Assembly: GCF_023100945.1 (NCBI RefSeq)
Contig: NZ_CP064689.1
Span: 4,322,001-4,386,000, forward strand
DNA from: Bradyrhizobium sp. 200
Lineage (GTDB): Bacteria; Pseudomonadota; Alphaproteobacteria; Rhizobiales; Xanthobacteraceae
Reading direction: 5' to 3'
DNA length: 64,000 nt
Shown here: positions 17,921 through 27,615 of the stretch, in pieces
How the letters are laid out: the number at the start of each line of letters is the position of its first letter
How positions within the stretch are numbered: the first letter of the stretch is position 1
Notes under the pieces: model-generated
What the model was told of the DNA's origin: nothing
Databases searched by the model: none
Seen by the model: the letters and a program-made list of their open reading frames with translations, nothing else
Made by a program: the position numbers and the translations under genes

Positions 17921-19122
17921 CCACCCATACTCCGACTGATCCGCCATCCATAGAAACTCATGATCGCGCTGGTGACCAGCGAGATCAGGAGATAGACGCC
18001 CATGGTGATGCCGATGATCTCAATCGCCTGCCCGGTCTGGCTCAGCGTGGTTCCGGCGAACACCGAAACCAGGTCGGGATAACCGATTGCCACCGCCAGC
18101 GAGGAGTTCTTGGTCAGGTTGAGATACTGGTTGGTGAGCGGCGGCAGGATCACGCGCATCGCCTGCGGGATCACGATCAGCCGCAGCACCGAGCCGCGCT
18201 GCAGTCCGAGCGAGGACCCGGCTTCCATCTGCCCCTTGTGCACGGAGAGAATGCCCGCGCGCACGATCTCGGCGATGAAGGCCGCCGTGTAGGTCGATAG
18301 CGCCAGCGTCAGCGCGACGAATTCGGGAATGACGCGCGAGCCGCCGGCGAAGTTGAAGCCTCTGAGCACGGGCACTTCAAACGTGACGGGCAGACCAAAG
18401 ATCAGCGCGCTGACCAGCGGCAGGCCGATGATCATGCCGAGCGCGTAGGGCCAGACCTTGATCACCTTGCCGCTTTGAAAGAGCTGGCGGCGCGCGTAAC
18501 GCCACAGCACGATCGTCGCCACGATCGCCACCAATAGCGCAACCACAAACGGCTCGAAACCGGGCGTGCCGATCGGCTTCGGAATTACCAGGCCGCGATT
18601 GCTGAGAAAGATACTGTCGAAGATCGAAACGCTCTGCCGCGGATTGGGCAATGCTGCGAGCACGGCGAGATACCAGAACAGGATCTGGAACAGGAGCGGC
18701 AGGTTGCGGATCAGCTCGACATAGCCGCCTGAAATCCGCGACAGCAGCCAGTTCGGCGACAGCCGGCCGAGCGCAACGAGGAAACCGATCAGGGTGGCGA
18801 AGAAGATGCCGATCGCCGAGACCAGCAGCGTATTGAGCAGGCCGACCAGAAAGACGCGGGTGTAGGGATCGGATCCTGAATACGGGATCAGGCTCTGGCT
18901 GACGTCAAAGCCCGCGTTGTTGGCCAGGAAGCCGAAGCCCGCGGTGATCCGCTGCGCCTGCAGGTTGGCGCGGGCGTTGGCGACGATCTCGTAGGAGATC
19001 CAGGCGAGCGCGGCGACGAACAGGAGCTGGAGCACGAAGCCGCTCCAGCCCGCCCGGCCGCCGAGCGCCCGCTGCAGCTTCGGAAGTAGCTGCGATGGTG
19101 GTTTTCGGGGTTCGATGGCCAT
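17917..19122 (-). CDS. aapQ: General L-amino acid ABC transporter, permease AapQ
   Basis: 401 residues. An N-terminal membrane helix (FVLQLLFVAALAWISYEIVAN), a periplasmic segment, and then the HisM-type permease domain beginning near residue 90 (VFLVGLLNTLLVSAIGIFFATLIGFLVALGRLS) with the EAA loop MEAGSSLGLQRGSVLRLIVIPQAMR. Partner of AapM in the inner-membrane channel. Lies 24 bases downstream of aapJ. Confidence 0.92.
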   Translation of the reverse strand: MAIEPRKPPSQLLPKLQRALGGRAGWSGFVLQLLFVAALAWISYEIVANARANLQAQRITAGFGFLANNAGFDVSQSLIPYSGSDPYTRVFLVGLLNTLLVSAIGIFFATLIGFLVALGRLSPNWLLSRISGGYVELIRNLPLLFQILFWYLAVLAALPNPRQSVSIFDSIFLSNRGLVIPKPIGTPGFEPFVVALLVAIVATIVLWRYARRQLFQSGKVIKVWPYALGMIIGLPLVSALIFGLPVTFEVPVLRGFNFAGGSRVIPEFVALTLALSTYTAAFIAEIVRAGILSVHKGQMEAGSSLGLQRGSVLRLIVIPQAMRVILPPLTNQYLNLTKNSSLAVAIGYPDLVSVFAGTTLSQTGQAIEIIGITMGVYLLISLVTSAIMSFYGWRISRSMGG

Positions 19123-19146
19123 CGCCGCAGCCCCTCTCGCTGGCGC

Positions 19147-20163
19147 TTAGCGGATCGGCGGCGCGTACTGGATACCGCCCTTGCTCCATAGGTTGTTGAG
19201 GCCGCGGGCGATGCCGAGCTTGGAGCCGGAACCGACGTTGCGCTCGAAGGACTCACCGTAATTGCCGGTTGCCTTCACGATCCGCACCAGCCAGTCCTTG
19301 GTCAGGCCGAGTTGCTCACCCAGGTTGCCGTCGGTGCCGACGGCGCGCTTGACCTCGGGCTTGTCGGACTTGGTCATCTCGTCCACGTTCTTCTGGGTCA
19401 TGCCAAGTTCTTCGGCACCGACCATCGCGTACAGCGTCCATTTCACGATGTCGAACCACTGATCGTCGCCATGGCGGACCATCGGTCCGAGCGGCTCCTT
19501 CGAGATGACTTCGGGCAGCACGACGTGATCGGCCGGATTGGCGACCTTGAGACGCTCGGCGTAGAGCTGGGAGACGTCTGAAGTGAACACGTCGCAGCGG
19601 CCGGATTCATAGGCCTTGACGGTTTCGTCGGCGGTGGCGAACGCGATCACCTCGTACTTCATGTTGTTGCCCTTGAAGTAGTCGGCGAGGTTCTGCTCGG
19701 TCGTGGTGCCGGTCTGCACGCAAACCGATGCGCTGTTCAGTTCCAGCGCCGAATTCACCTTCAGCGATTTCTTCACCAGAAAACCCTGTCCGTCATAATA
19801 AGTGACGCCGGTGAAGTTGGCACCCAGCGAGGTGTCGCGCGACAGCGTCCAGGTAGTGTTGCGGGACAGCACGTCGATCTCGCCCGACTGCAGCGCGGTG
19901 AAGCGATCCTTGGCCGACAGCGGCACGAACTTGATCTTGGTGGCGTCGTTGAATATTGCGGCCGCGATCGCCCTGCAGATGTCGACGTCAAGCCCGGTCC
20001 AATTGCCCTTGTCGTCCGGGGTCGAGAAGCCCGGCAGACCCTGGCTGACCCCGCAGGACAACATGCCGCGGTCCTTGACCGTCTTGAGGGTTTGTGCCGA
20101 GGCGGCCTGGGCCGAGAGACCGGCGGCTAGGGCAAAGGTAACAACCAGAGATACGCGTTTCAT
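19147..20163 (-). CDS. aapJ: General L-amino acid ABC transporter, binding protein AapJ
   Basis: 338 residues, periplasmic amino-acid binding protein of solute-binding family 3. The signal peptide (MKRVSLVVTFALAAGLSAQAASA) is followed by TLKTVKDRGMLSCGVSQGLPGFS and GNWTGLDVDICRAIAAAIF, standard for AapJ. First gene of aapJQMP; the promoter must lie in 20164-20501. Confidence 0.93.
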   Translation of the reverse strand: MKRVSLVVTFALAAGLSAQAASAQTLKTVKDRGMLSCGVSQGLPGFSTPDDKGNWTGLDVDICRAIAAAIFNDATKIKFVPLSAKDRFTALQSGEIDVLSRNTTWTLSRDTSLGANFTGVTYYDGQGFLVKKSLKVNSALELNSASVCVQTGTTTEQNLADYFKGNNMKYEVIAFATADETVKAYESGRCDVFTSDVSQLYAERLKVANPADHVVLPEVISKEPLGPMVRHGDDQWFDIVKWTLYAMVGAEELGMTQKNVDEMTKSDKPEVKRAVGTDGNLGEQLGLTKDWLVRIVKATGNYGESFERNVGSGSKLGIARGLNNLWSKGGIQYAPPIR

Positions 20164-20501
20164 GGGATAGGCCTTTCAAGGGGTCGTCCGGGAGATCGTT
20201 TTTTAGGCAACGCCTGACGTCGTAGGGCCAACCCGCTGATCCCCCGCTGAAAAGCGTCACCCTGACCGTGCATTTCACGTGCCATCCCGGTCAGGCTGTG
20301 GATCTGATATCGCGGCAGGCCCCTCAACTTGCAGCGACTGTTAGTTGGCATGCATCTCAGAACGACTGGCGTGCCGGGTCAAGGGGTTGACTGCCGTCTT
20401 CTGTGTCTTGTTATTAACGGACCCGGCCTCGACCCGCCGCCCGGCGGTGTTTTCGCGATCAAGTTGTGGCTGCGGCATAACGTCTTGGATAATGCAAACG
20501 C
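20164..20501. other. Divergent intergenic region aapJ / metC
   Basis: 338 bases between divergent genes. On the plus strand TTGACT (20387-20392) with TTATTA 18 bases later (20411-20416) could be the metC promoter. On the minus strand I see no clear promoter for aapJ. No coding potential. Confidence 0.45.
20387..20416 (+). promoter_or_regulatory. Possible sigma-70 promoter of metC
   Basis: TTGACT at 20387-20392 and TTATTA at 20411-20416, 18-base spacer, 86 bases before the metC start. The match to the consensus is moderate only. Confidence 0.3.
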
Positions 20502-21692
20502 ATGAGCTCTTCGAACGACGGACCGTCCAACGCGCAAGAACCCGAAACCAGACTGGTCACCGCCGGCCGCGATACCAAGGGCCAGAGGGGCTTCGTCAAC
20601 CCGGCCGTGTTCCACGGTTCGACCGTGCTCTACCCGACCGCCGAGGACCTGCACGCGCACCGCGCCGAATTCTCCTATGGGCGTCACGGCTCTCCGACCA
20701 CGCGCGCGCTGCAGGACGTGCTGATGTCGCTGGAAGGCCCGCAATGCGCCGGCGTTGGCCTCGCGCCATCGGGGCTGGCCGCGATCACCACCACGCTATT
20801 GTCGGTGCTGAAGGCCGGCGATCATCTGCTGGTGACCGACAACGTCTACCGGCCCTCGCGCAATTTCTGCAACGGCATGCTCGCCCGCTATGGCGTCGAA
20901 GTCACTTATTTCGATCCACTGCTCGGCGCTGGAATCGAAAAGCTGTTCAAGCCCAACACAAGGGCGGTGCTGGTCGAGGCGCCAGGCTCGCAGTCGTTTG
21001 AAATGAGCGACATCCCCGCCATCGCCGCGGTCGCGCATGCCAGGGGCGCGCTCGTCATCGACGACAACACCTGGGCCACGCCACTATTTCATCGCTCGCT
21101 CGATCAGGGCGTCGACATCTCCATGCAGGCCGCCACCAAATATATCGGCGGCCATTCAGACATCATGTTCGGCACGATTTCGGCGAACGCGAAAGCCTGG
21201 CCGCTGCTCGCCGAGGGCATCCGCCTGCTTGGCGTCTGCGCAGGGCCGGACGACGTATTCCTGGCGCTGCGCGGCACCCGCACGCTGGCCGTGCGGCTCG
21301 CGCAGCATTATCGCTCGGGCCTCGACATGGCGCGCTGGCTCGCCAGCCGCCCCGAAGTGCTGCAGGTCCTGCATCCGGCGCTCGAAAGCCATCCCGGCCA
21401 CGCGATCTGGAAGCGCGACTTCTCCGGTGCCTCCGGCCTGTTCAGCATTGTGTTGAAGCCGGTGCCGCAGAAGGCGGTCGACGCCCTGCTCGATGCGGTC
21501 AAGCTGTTCGGCATGGGCTTTTCATGGGGCGGCTTCGAAAGCCTCATCATCCCGTTCGACTGCGATCCCTACCGCACCGCGACCAAATGGTCCCCCGGCG
21601 GCCCGACGCTGCGGCTCCATATCGGCCTGGAGAACGTCGACGACCTCAAGGCCGATCTTGAACGCGGTTTTGCGGCGTTGAAGGGCGCCTAA
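20502..21692 (+). CDS. metC: Cystathionine beta-lyase
   Basis: 396 residues, Cys/Met metabolism PLP enzyme. The PLP lysine is Lys213 in QAATKYIGGHSD; other family marks are FSYGRHGSPTTRALQDVL, LVEAPGSQSFEMSDIP and VIDDNTWATP. The SDIMFGT region and the Trp-rich C-terminal GFSWGGFESL match MetC rather than gamma-synthase. It splits cystathionine to homocysteine, pyruvate and ammonia. Single gene, divergent from aapJ. Confidence 0.88.
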   Translation: MSSSNDGPSNAQEPETRLVTAGRDTKGQRGFVNPAVFHGSTVLYPTAEDLHAHRAEFSYGRHGSPTTRALQDVLMSLEGPQCAGVGLAPSGLAAITTTLLSVLKAGDHLLVTDNVYRPSRNFCNGMLARYGVEVTYFDPLLGAGIEKLFKPNTRAVLVEAPGSQSFEMSDIPAIAAVAHARGALVIDDNTWATPLFHRSLDQGVDISMQAATKYIGGHSDIMFGTISANAKAWPLLAEGIRLLGVCAGPDDVFLALRGTRTLAVRLAQHYRSGLDMARWLASRPEVLQVLHPALESHPGHAIWKRDFSGASGLFSIVLKPVPQKAVDALLDAVKLFGMGFSWGGFESLIIPFDCDPYRTATKWSPGGPTLRLHIGLENVDDLKADLERGFAALKGA

Positions 21693-21992
21693 GGCTCCGA
21701 CCAACCGACGATCCGGCCCCACCCGATTCCGCCAAGGCATCCGGGCCTATTGTCCTGCCCCATCGGGCCCCGCGGGCGTTCACCGTCGCGCGCGGCCGCG
21801 TCCGGGTTTTTGCGGAGAAGTCTTCTTCAAATCGATAACCCCCCGTTCACCATGACGGTGAATCCCGGCGTCCGATCAACCAAAAACTTCACGCCTCAAG
21901 TTCCCTTATACCTTTGATGCCTAGTCATACCTCCGGGGATGGCTGTCATTGCCGTGCAGTTGGGGCGTCCCCGCGTAAGAGTAGTAAAGCGT
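21693..21992. other. Intergenic region before cpaB
   Basis: 300 bases that must hold the cpaB promoter. No pilin or prepilin peptidase gene, not even a fragment, is visible, although these usually precede cpaB. A frame opens from 21939 in phase with cpaB but lacks a good ribosome site. Confidence 0.5.
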
Positions 21993-22793
21993 ATGAATAT
22001 CGCGCGTGTCGTCGTTCTGATCATCGCCTTGAGTGCCGGCGGTGTTGCCGCCTATCTCGCCCGTGGCACGGAAGACAAATCCCGCCCTGTGGCCGAACCG
22101 GTCGTGCAGTTGCCAACGGTAGAAATTCTGGTCGCGAAGTCCGACATCGGGCTCGGCCAGGCGGTCAAGCCCGATGACCTGCAGTGGCAGACCTGGCCGG
22201 CCTCGGCCGCCAGCAACAATCTGGTCAACCGCGCCAGCAGGGCCGAGGCCATCAGGGAAATCGCCGGTTCGATCGTGCGCTCTCCCTTCATTGCAGGCGA
22301 GCCGATCCGGGAGCAGAAGCTGGTCAAGGCCAACGGCTCCGGCTTCATGGCGGCCATCCTGCCGACCGGCATGCGGGCGATCTCGACCGAGATCTCGCCG
22401 GAGAGCGGCGCCGGCGGCTTTATCCTGCCCAATGACCGCGTCGACGTCATCCTCTCCAAGCGCGAAAAAAATCCGGACAGCAAGGGCCCCGACGTCGTCC
22501 AGTCGGAAATCATTCTCTCCAATATCCGTGTGCTCGCGATCGATCAGGCGCCGAAGGAAAAAGAGGGCAGCAACACCCTCGTCGGTCGCACCGCCACGCT
22601 CGAATTGAAATCCGAGCAGGCCGAGACGCTGACGCGTGCGCGCCAGAGCGGCACGCTGGCGCTCGCGCTGCGCAGCATCACCGATGTCAACGCGACGGCC
22701 GAAGGCCAGTCCGAGGATCAGGTTCGAAAACGGAACGAGAGCGTCAACGTGGTGCGCTACGGCGTCGCCAATCAAACGACGGCACAGAAGTGA
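21993..22793 (+). CDS. cpaB: Flp pilus assembly protein CpaB
   Basis: 266 residues from ATG 21993 (MNIARVVVLIIALSAGGVAAYLARG), the conserved start of CpaB; the earlier start at 21939 adds an unrelated 18 residues. One N-terminal membrane helix, then a SAF domain (VEILVAKSDIGLGQAVKPDDLQWQTWP) and the RcpC/CpaB domain (GMRAISTEISPESGAGGFILPNDRVDVIL). A periplasmic protein of the tad pilus machine that works with the secretin CpaC. Confidence 0.92.
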   Translation: MNIARVVVLIIALSAGGVAAYLARGTEDKSRPVAEPVVQLPTVEILVAKSDIGLGQAVKPDDLQWQTWPASAASNNLVNRASRAEAIREIAGSIVRSPFIAGEPIREQKLVKANGSGFMAAILPTGMRAISTEISPESGAGGFILPNDRVDVILSKREKNPDSKGPDVVQSEIILSNIRVLAIDQAPKEKEGSNTLVGRTATLELKSEQAETLTRARQSGTLALALRSITDVNATAEGQSEDQVRKRNESVNVVRYGVANQTTAQK

Positions 22794-22810
22794 CCGAAAG
22801 GAAGTCCCCT

Positions 22811-24277
22811 ATGAAGTTTTGGGAATATCTGTCAGCGGCGCGAGCCGTCGCGCGCCGGGCGCTATTCTTGTCGGCCGTCGCCGCGCTGGCGCTCGGTCCC
22901 CTGCTGCCCGTCGTCGCAGCCGAGTCCGAGAAGGATAAGGATCCGGTGACGACCTCCGCGATCGGCCCGGTCAAGATGCGCTTCCTGGCGCTCGGCGTCG
23001 GCAAGTCGGTGGTCGTCGACCTGCCGCGCGACGTGAAAGATGTGCTGGTCGCCGATCCGAAGATCGCCAACGCCGTCATTCGCTCCCCGCAACGCGCCTA
23101 TATCATCGGCGGCGCGGTCGGCCAGACCAACGTGGTTTTTTTCGACGGCGATGGTCAGCAGATCGCTTCCTACGATATCGCAATCAAGCGTGATCTCAAC
23201 GGCGTGCGGGCCGCGCTGCGGCAGGCGCTGCCGGGGATTCAGATCGAGGGCGTCGGCGACAGCGTGCTGCTGACCGGCTCGGTATCGAGCCCGGTCGAAG
23301 CCCAGCAGGCCGGTGAGATCGCCGCGCGGCTGGTCGGCGGATCGGAGAAGGTCGTCAACTCGATCGTCGTTCGCGGCCGCGACCAGGTGATGTTGAAGGT
23401 CACTGTCGCGGAAGTACGGCGGGATGTCGTCAAACAGATGGGTGTCGATCTCAGCGCCCAATTGAATGTCGGCAATACGACCGTGAATTTCAACAATGCC
23501 AATCCCTTCACTGCAAACAACGCGGCCCTCGTGCCTGGCAACGGCCTTGGCATAGCAGCCGGCACGATGCCGTCGGTCCAGGCGGTGCTTCGCGCGATGG
23601 AAAAGGCCGGTGTCGTGAAGACGCTTGCCGAACCCAATCTGACAGCGATCTCCGGCGAATCCGCTACGTTTATCTCAGGTGGTGAATTTCCCATTCCGAC
23701 CGGCGTGAGCTGCCAAACAACAACGGGTGGTGGCATCGGACAATGCGTCCAGACAGTCGCCTTCAAGAAATTTGGCATCTCGCTCAACTTCACGCCGGTC
23801 GTACTGTCTGAGGGACGGATCAGCCTGCGAGTGATGACGGAAGTTTCGGAAGTCTCGACCGAAAACTCTCTGACTGGCGGCCAGAATGGAACAACCATTC
23901 CCTCGATCAAGACCCGCCGCGCCGAGACGACGCTGGAAATACCCTCCGGCGGCTCGATGGCGATGGCCGGCCTGATCCAGGAGCAAACCAAGCAGGCCAT
24001 CAACGGGCTGCCGGGGCTCGATCAATTGCCGGTCCTGGGCGCGCTGTTCCGCAGCCAGGACTTCGTCAACAACCAGACCGAACTGATGGTCATCGTGACG
24101 CCCTATGTCGTCCGGGCCGTCGCGCAGAAAGAACTGTCGCGGCCCGATGACGGATTTGCGCCGGCATCCGATTCTCAGTCCACGCTGCTCGGGCGCATCA
24201 ACCGGATCTACGGGCTCGCCGCCCGCGTCGATCCCGTCAGCGGTGTCCAGGGCAATTTCGGCTTCATCATTGATTGA
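22811..24277 (+). CDS. cpaC: Flp pilus outer-membrane secretin CpaC
   Basis: 488 residues from ATG 22811, preceded by aaaggaag. Signal peptide, then the pilus N-terminal domain (VGKSVVVDLPRDVKDVLVADPKIANAVIRS), a BON-like domain (VGDSVLLTGSVSSPVEAQQAGEIAARL) and the secretin domain (LAEPNLTAISGESATFISGGEFPIP ... SMAMAGLIQEQTK ... LPVLGALFRSQDF). It forms the outer-membrane pore for the pilus. 17 bases separate it from cpaB. Confidence 0.93.
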   Translation: MKFWEYLSAARAVARRALFLSAVAALALGPLLPVVAAESEKDKDPVTTSAIGPVKMRFLALGVGKSVVVDLPRDVKDVLVADPKIANAVIRSPQRAYIIGGAVGQTNVVFFDGDGQQIASYDIAIKRDLNGVRAALRQALPGIQIEGVGDSVLLTGSVSSPVEAQQAGEIAARLVGGSEKVVNSIVVRGRDQVMLKVTVAEVRRDVVKQMGVDLSAQLNVGNTTVNFNNANPFTANNAALVPGNGLGIAAGTMPSVQAVLRAMEKAGVVKTLAEPNLTAISGESATFISGGEFPIPTGVSCQTTTGGGIGQCVQTVAFKKFGISLNFTPVVLSEGRISLRVMTEVSEVSTENSLTGGQNGTTIPSIKTRRAETTLEIPSGGSMAMAGLIQEQTKQAINGLPGLDQLPVLGALFRSQDFVNNQTELMVIVTPYVVRAVAQKELSRPDDGFAPASDSQSTLLGRINRIYGLAARVDPVSGVQGNFGFIID

Positions 24278-24317
24278 GACGCAGCACTGTTCACCGAGTG
24301 GGGACGAGGACAGAACG

Positions 24318-25058
24318 ATGACAACGAGACTTCCGCTCCATCCCGTCAAGGCCTTGCACATGCTTGGCGCCCTCCTCGGCCTTTCGGCCGCGCTCGGTGC
24401 CTGCACGCCGCAGACCGCGGAAATCGTGACCGCCAGCGTGTCCGATGATTACCGTCACCGTCATCCGATTGCGGTGACCGAAGCCGACCGCTCGATCGTG
24501 GTGTTCGTCGGTCATGCCCGCGGCGGCCTATCCGGACCGCAACGTGCCGACGTCTTGGGTCTGGCTCAGACCTGGGTGCGCGAAGGCACCGGCGCGATCG
24601 TTGCCGATGTCCCGATCGATACACCGAACGCGCGCGCGGCCGCGGCGTCGTTCCGGGAAATTCAGTCGGTGCTGACGGCTGGCGGCGTGCCCTCGCGCGC
24701 CATCACGCTGCGTCACTACCGGCCCGACGATCCCCGCACGCTGCCGACGATCCGGCTCAGCTACCCGAAGGTTACCGCCGTGGCGGGACCTTGCGGCCTG
24801 TGGCCGCAAGACCTCGGACCGAATATCGACAATGTCGCCTACAACGAAAATCGCCCCTATCACAATTTCGGTTGCGCCACCCAGCGCAACCTTGCCGCGA
24901 TGATCGACAATCCCGCCGATCTCGAACAGCCGCGTCCGGAGAGCCCCGCCTATACGTCGCGGCGCAACATCGCCTTTGACAAATTCCGCAAGGGCCTTCC
25001 GACCGCGACGAGCTATCCCGAAGCCGAAAAGGCCAAACTCAGCGATACAGGCAAATGA
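24318..25058 (+). CDS. cpaD: Pilus assembly lipoprotein CpaD
   Basis: 246 residues from ATG 24318 with a gagga box just upstream; longer frames extending back into cpaC are spurious. A leader with lipobox LGAC (Cys near residue 29) is followed by the CpaD domain, including CGLWPQDLG and NFGCATQRNLAAMIDNPADL, the family signature. It is thought to act as a pilotin for the CpaC secretin. The last codons overlap cpaE as ATGA. Confidence 0.9.
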   Translation: MTTRLPLHPVKALHMLGALLGLSAALGACTPQTAEIVTASVSDDYRHRHPIAVTEADRSIVVFVGHARGGLSGPQRADVLGLAQTWVREGTGAIVADVPIDTPNARAAAASFREIQSVLTAGGVPSRAITLRHYRPDDPRTLPTIRLSYPKVTAVAGPCGLWPQDLGPNIDNVAYNENRPYHNFGCATQRNLAAMIDNPADLEQPRPESPAYTSRRNIAFDKFRKGLPTATSYPEAEKAKLSDTGK

Positions 25059-26338
25059 TCAGCCACGTCTTTCAAAACTCCGACGATCAACTGGACAACA
25101 CGCCGGCGCAGCCCGAGGAATACATCTCGCCGGCGCCGCGCGTATCGGTGCAGGCCTTTTGCGCCAGTGTCGCGGTCGCCACCGCGGTACGCGCAGCGAG
25201 CGAAGACCGCCGTCTCGGCAAGGCCCACCTTTCGGTTCACATGGGCGGCATTGCCGCCGCCATCGGTGCCTACCACACGGCGCCGACGCCGAACGTCATT
25301 GTGCTGGAGACCGAAGCCGGCAGCGACATCCTTGAAGGGCTCGACGAACTCGCGACCGTGTGCGACGCCGGAACCCGCGTCGTCGTGATCGGCAATGCCA
25401 ACGACGTCACGCCCTATCGTGAACTGGTGCGGCGCGGCGTCAGCGACTACGTGACCGGACCGATCGAGCCGATTGACGCCGTACGCGCCATATGCGGCCT
25501 TTACGCCGCCTCCGAGGCCGTGGCCGTCGGCCGCATCATCGCTGTGGTCGGCGCCAAGGGCGGCGTCGGTGCATCCACCGTCGCGCACAACGTGGCCTGG
25601 GCGATCGCGCGCGATCTCGCGCTCGATTCCGTCGTCATCGATCTCGACCTTGCCTTCGGCACCGCCAGCCTCGACTACAATCAGGATCCGGTCCAAGGCA
25701 TCGCCAATGCAGTCTTCCAGCCGGAACGGCCGGACTCGGCCTTCATGGAGCGTCTGCTGTCGAAATGCACCGACCGCCTCGACCTGCTGGCAGCGCCGGC
25801 TACATTGGACCAGGTCTATGATTTCGGCGCCGATGCGTTCGATGCGATCTTCGACACGATGCGCATGACGACGCCCTGCATCGTGCTCGACGTTCCCCAT
25901 CAATGGTCGGCGTGGACCAAGCGCACGCTGGTCGGCGCGGACGACATTCTGATCGTCGCCGAACCCGATCTCGCCAACATGCGCAACGCCAAGAACATGC
26001 TGAACGTGCTGAAGGCGGCGCGGCCCAACGACCGCCCGCCGCTCTACTGCCTCAACCAGGTCGGCATGCACAAGCGTCCGGAGATCTCCACGCGCGAATT
26101 CGCCAAGGCGATCGAGAGCCAGCCCATCGCGGCCATTCCGTTCGATTCAAAGCTGTTCGGCACCGCCGCCAATAACGGCCAGATGATCGCGCAGATCTCC
26201 GCCAAGCATCGCACCACCCAGATGTTCCTGCAGATGGCACAGCGCCTGACCGGCCACGCCGTGACCAAGCGGTCCCGGACGTCGTTCCTGGCGCCGATCA
26301 TCAAGAAACTGCAGGGTGCGACGGCCCGAAGGGCCTGA
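25055..26338 (+). CDS. cpaE: Pilus localisation ATPase CpaE/TadZ
   Basis: 427 residues. An N-terminal receiver-like domain (about residues 30-160) is followed by a ParA/MinD-type ATPase domain with a deviant Walker A, VGAKGGVGASTVAHNVAWA, in which the second lysine of KGGxGKT is replaced, as is usual for CpaE. DLDLAFGTASLDYN is the Walker A' region. It directs pilus machinery to the pole. The start overlaps cpaD by four bases. The next genes expected, cpaF and tadBC, are absent. Confidence 0.92.
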   Translation: MISHVFQNSDDQLDNTPAQPEEYISPAPRVSVQAFCASVAVATAVRAASEDRRLGKAHLSVHMGGIAAAIGAYHTAPTPNVIVLETEAGSDILEGLDELATVCDAGTRVVVIGNANDVTPYRELVRRGVSDYVTGPIEPIDAVRAICGLYAASEAVAVGRIIAVVGAKGGVGASTVAHNVAWAIARDLALDSVVIDLDLAFGTASLDYNQDPVQGIANAVFQPERPDSAFMERLLSKCTDRLDLLAAPATLDQVYDFGADAFDAIFDTMRMTTPCIVLDVPHQWSAWTKRTLVGADDILIVAEPDLANMRNAKNMLNVLKAARPNDRPPLYCLNQVGMHKRPEISTREFAKAIESQPIAAIPFDSKLFGTAANNGQMIAQISAKHRTTQMFLQMAQRLTGHAVTKRSRTSFLAPIIKKLQGATARRA

Positions 26339-26373
26339 GCCAAGAACAACGGTGTCAGCGGCCCGGCCGCCGC

Positions 26374-27201
26374 CTAGTCGGAGCGTCCGGCCGCGGCGAT
26401 CGGCAGCTTGCCGACCTCGGCCCGCGCATTCTCTTTTTCCTTGCGCGACAATAGCTGCTTCAACTGCGCGACGTTGGCGGCAGCCTCGGCGGGCGGCAGG
26501 TCGGCCTTCGCGATCTTCTCGGCATCGGCAACGCGGCCCTGCAAGCCAACCGCCAGCGCCAGATTGGCGCGCACGCGCGGATCGGTCACCGCAAGGCTAT
26601 TGGCGCGGCGCAGCGTCTCCTCGGCCTTGGGCAGATCTTTCGAAAGCACGTAGGACAGTCCGAGATTGGACAGCACCGAGGGCTGGTCGGGTACGATCTT
26701 CAGCGCGCTCGCATAGTATTGCCGCGCCTCCTCGTATCGGCCGAGTTGGTCCAGTGTCGCCCCTTGTGCCGAGAGCAGCCGCCAATCGGGGTCGTCGGGA
26801 CTATGGGCGCGGCCGAGCACGTCAAAGGCCTGCTGGAAATTGCCGTTGTCCGCCAGCGCGCGGCCGTAGGCGGCCAGCAGCAGCTTGTTGCCGGGATGGG
26901 CGATGTTGGCTTGTTCGAGCACCGCAACCGCCTGCGCCCGCTGCCCTGACGCGCGAAGCGCCCTGCCGTATTTCAGCGCGGCTTCGGCATCCTTCGGATT
27001 GGCGCGATAGCGTTCCTGGTAGAGCTCCACGTCGCGGCGCGGATCGCTGGTGCGGCCGGTGTCGGCCTTCTCGTCGATCGAGCCGGTAATGTCTGATAGT
27101 CCCGAGGTCTGGCAGCCGCCAAGCCCCAACGCCAGGATCAGGGTCGATGTGCACGCAAGAAGTCGCGCGACGCGGGACGGATGGGACAACTTCTGGAACA
27201 T
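26374..27201 (-). CDS. TadD-like TPR lipoprotein
   Basis: 275 residues: a lipoprotein leader (LILALGLGGC, Cys near residue 30) and four to five tetratricopeptide repeats between about residues 60 and 245 (for example KDAEAALKYGRALRASGQRAQ and PSVLSNLGLSYVLSKDLPKAEETL). It matches the TadD type of pilus assembly accessory protein. It faces cpaE with only 35 bases between stops, on the opposite strand, whereas it usually lies behind tadC. Confidence 0.8.
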   Translation of the reverse strand: MFQKLSHPSRVARLLACTSTLILALGLGGCQTSGLSDITGSIDEKADTGRTSDPRRDVELYQERYRANPKDAEAALKYGRALRASGQRAQAVAVLEQANIAHPGNKLLLAAYGRALADNGNFQQAFDVLGRAHSPDDPDWRLLSAQGATLDQLGRYEEARQYYASALKIVPDQPSVLSNLGLSYVLSKDLPKAEETLRRANSLAVTDPRVRANLALAVGLQGRVADAEKIAKADLPPAEAAANVAQLKQLLSRKEKENARAEVGKLPIAAAGRSD

Positions 27202-27360
27202 GTACTCGACTCACGGCGGCAACTGTCCAGAACAGTCACAGCTTAACCCTAAGTTCGGGTTAAGTTCCTCCGCTTTTGCGGTAATCGGCGACCTTTTGCA
27301 GCCGCCGGGCGCTTGCGCCCTGCCCAGGGCCGACCCGTACCGGCAGCGGTGACGAGCGAT

Positions 27361-27615
27361 CTAGTCGACGAATTGCGCGCCGAGCTCGCAGCCGATCCGC
27401 CAGGCCAGCCGGCATTGACGCGGCCTTCCCTCCGAGAAGATCACCGTAAATTCCGAAGGAATTTCCGGATACTCGGCGATGATCTTTACGCCGCCATCCG
27501 ACATGTCCGAGATCATGCAATCGCGCGGCAAACCGCCGGTCGCAAACTGTATTTTTGCAAAGCTTCTGCACGCCCGACGTTCGCTTCTGCGGCGATTCGC
27601 ATACATGTCGATCAC
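27361..27615 (-). CDS. PilZ domain protein
   Basis: 84 residues, a stand-alone PilZ domain, the receptor for cyclic di-GMP. The two binding motifs are visible: RRRSERR near residue 8 and DMSDGG (DxSxxG) near residue 37. An ATG three codons downstream (27606) is an alternative start. It lies between the TadD-like gene and the Na/Pi transporter; a role in pilus or motility control is inference from position. Confidence 0.8.
   Translation of the reverse strand: MIDMYANRRRSERRACRSFAKIQFATGGLPRDCMISDMSDGGVKIIAEYPEIPSEFTVIFSEGRPRQCRLAWRIGCELGAQFVD

Noticed and set aside
16553..17953. Plus-strand frame of 466 codons
   Set aside because: Antisense shadow of aapM; the aapQ/aapM overlap proves the minus strand is coding.
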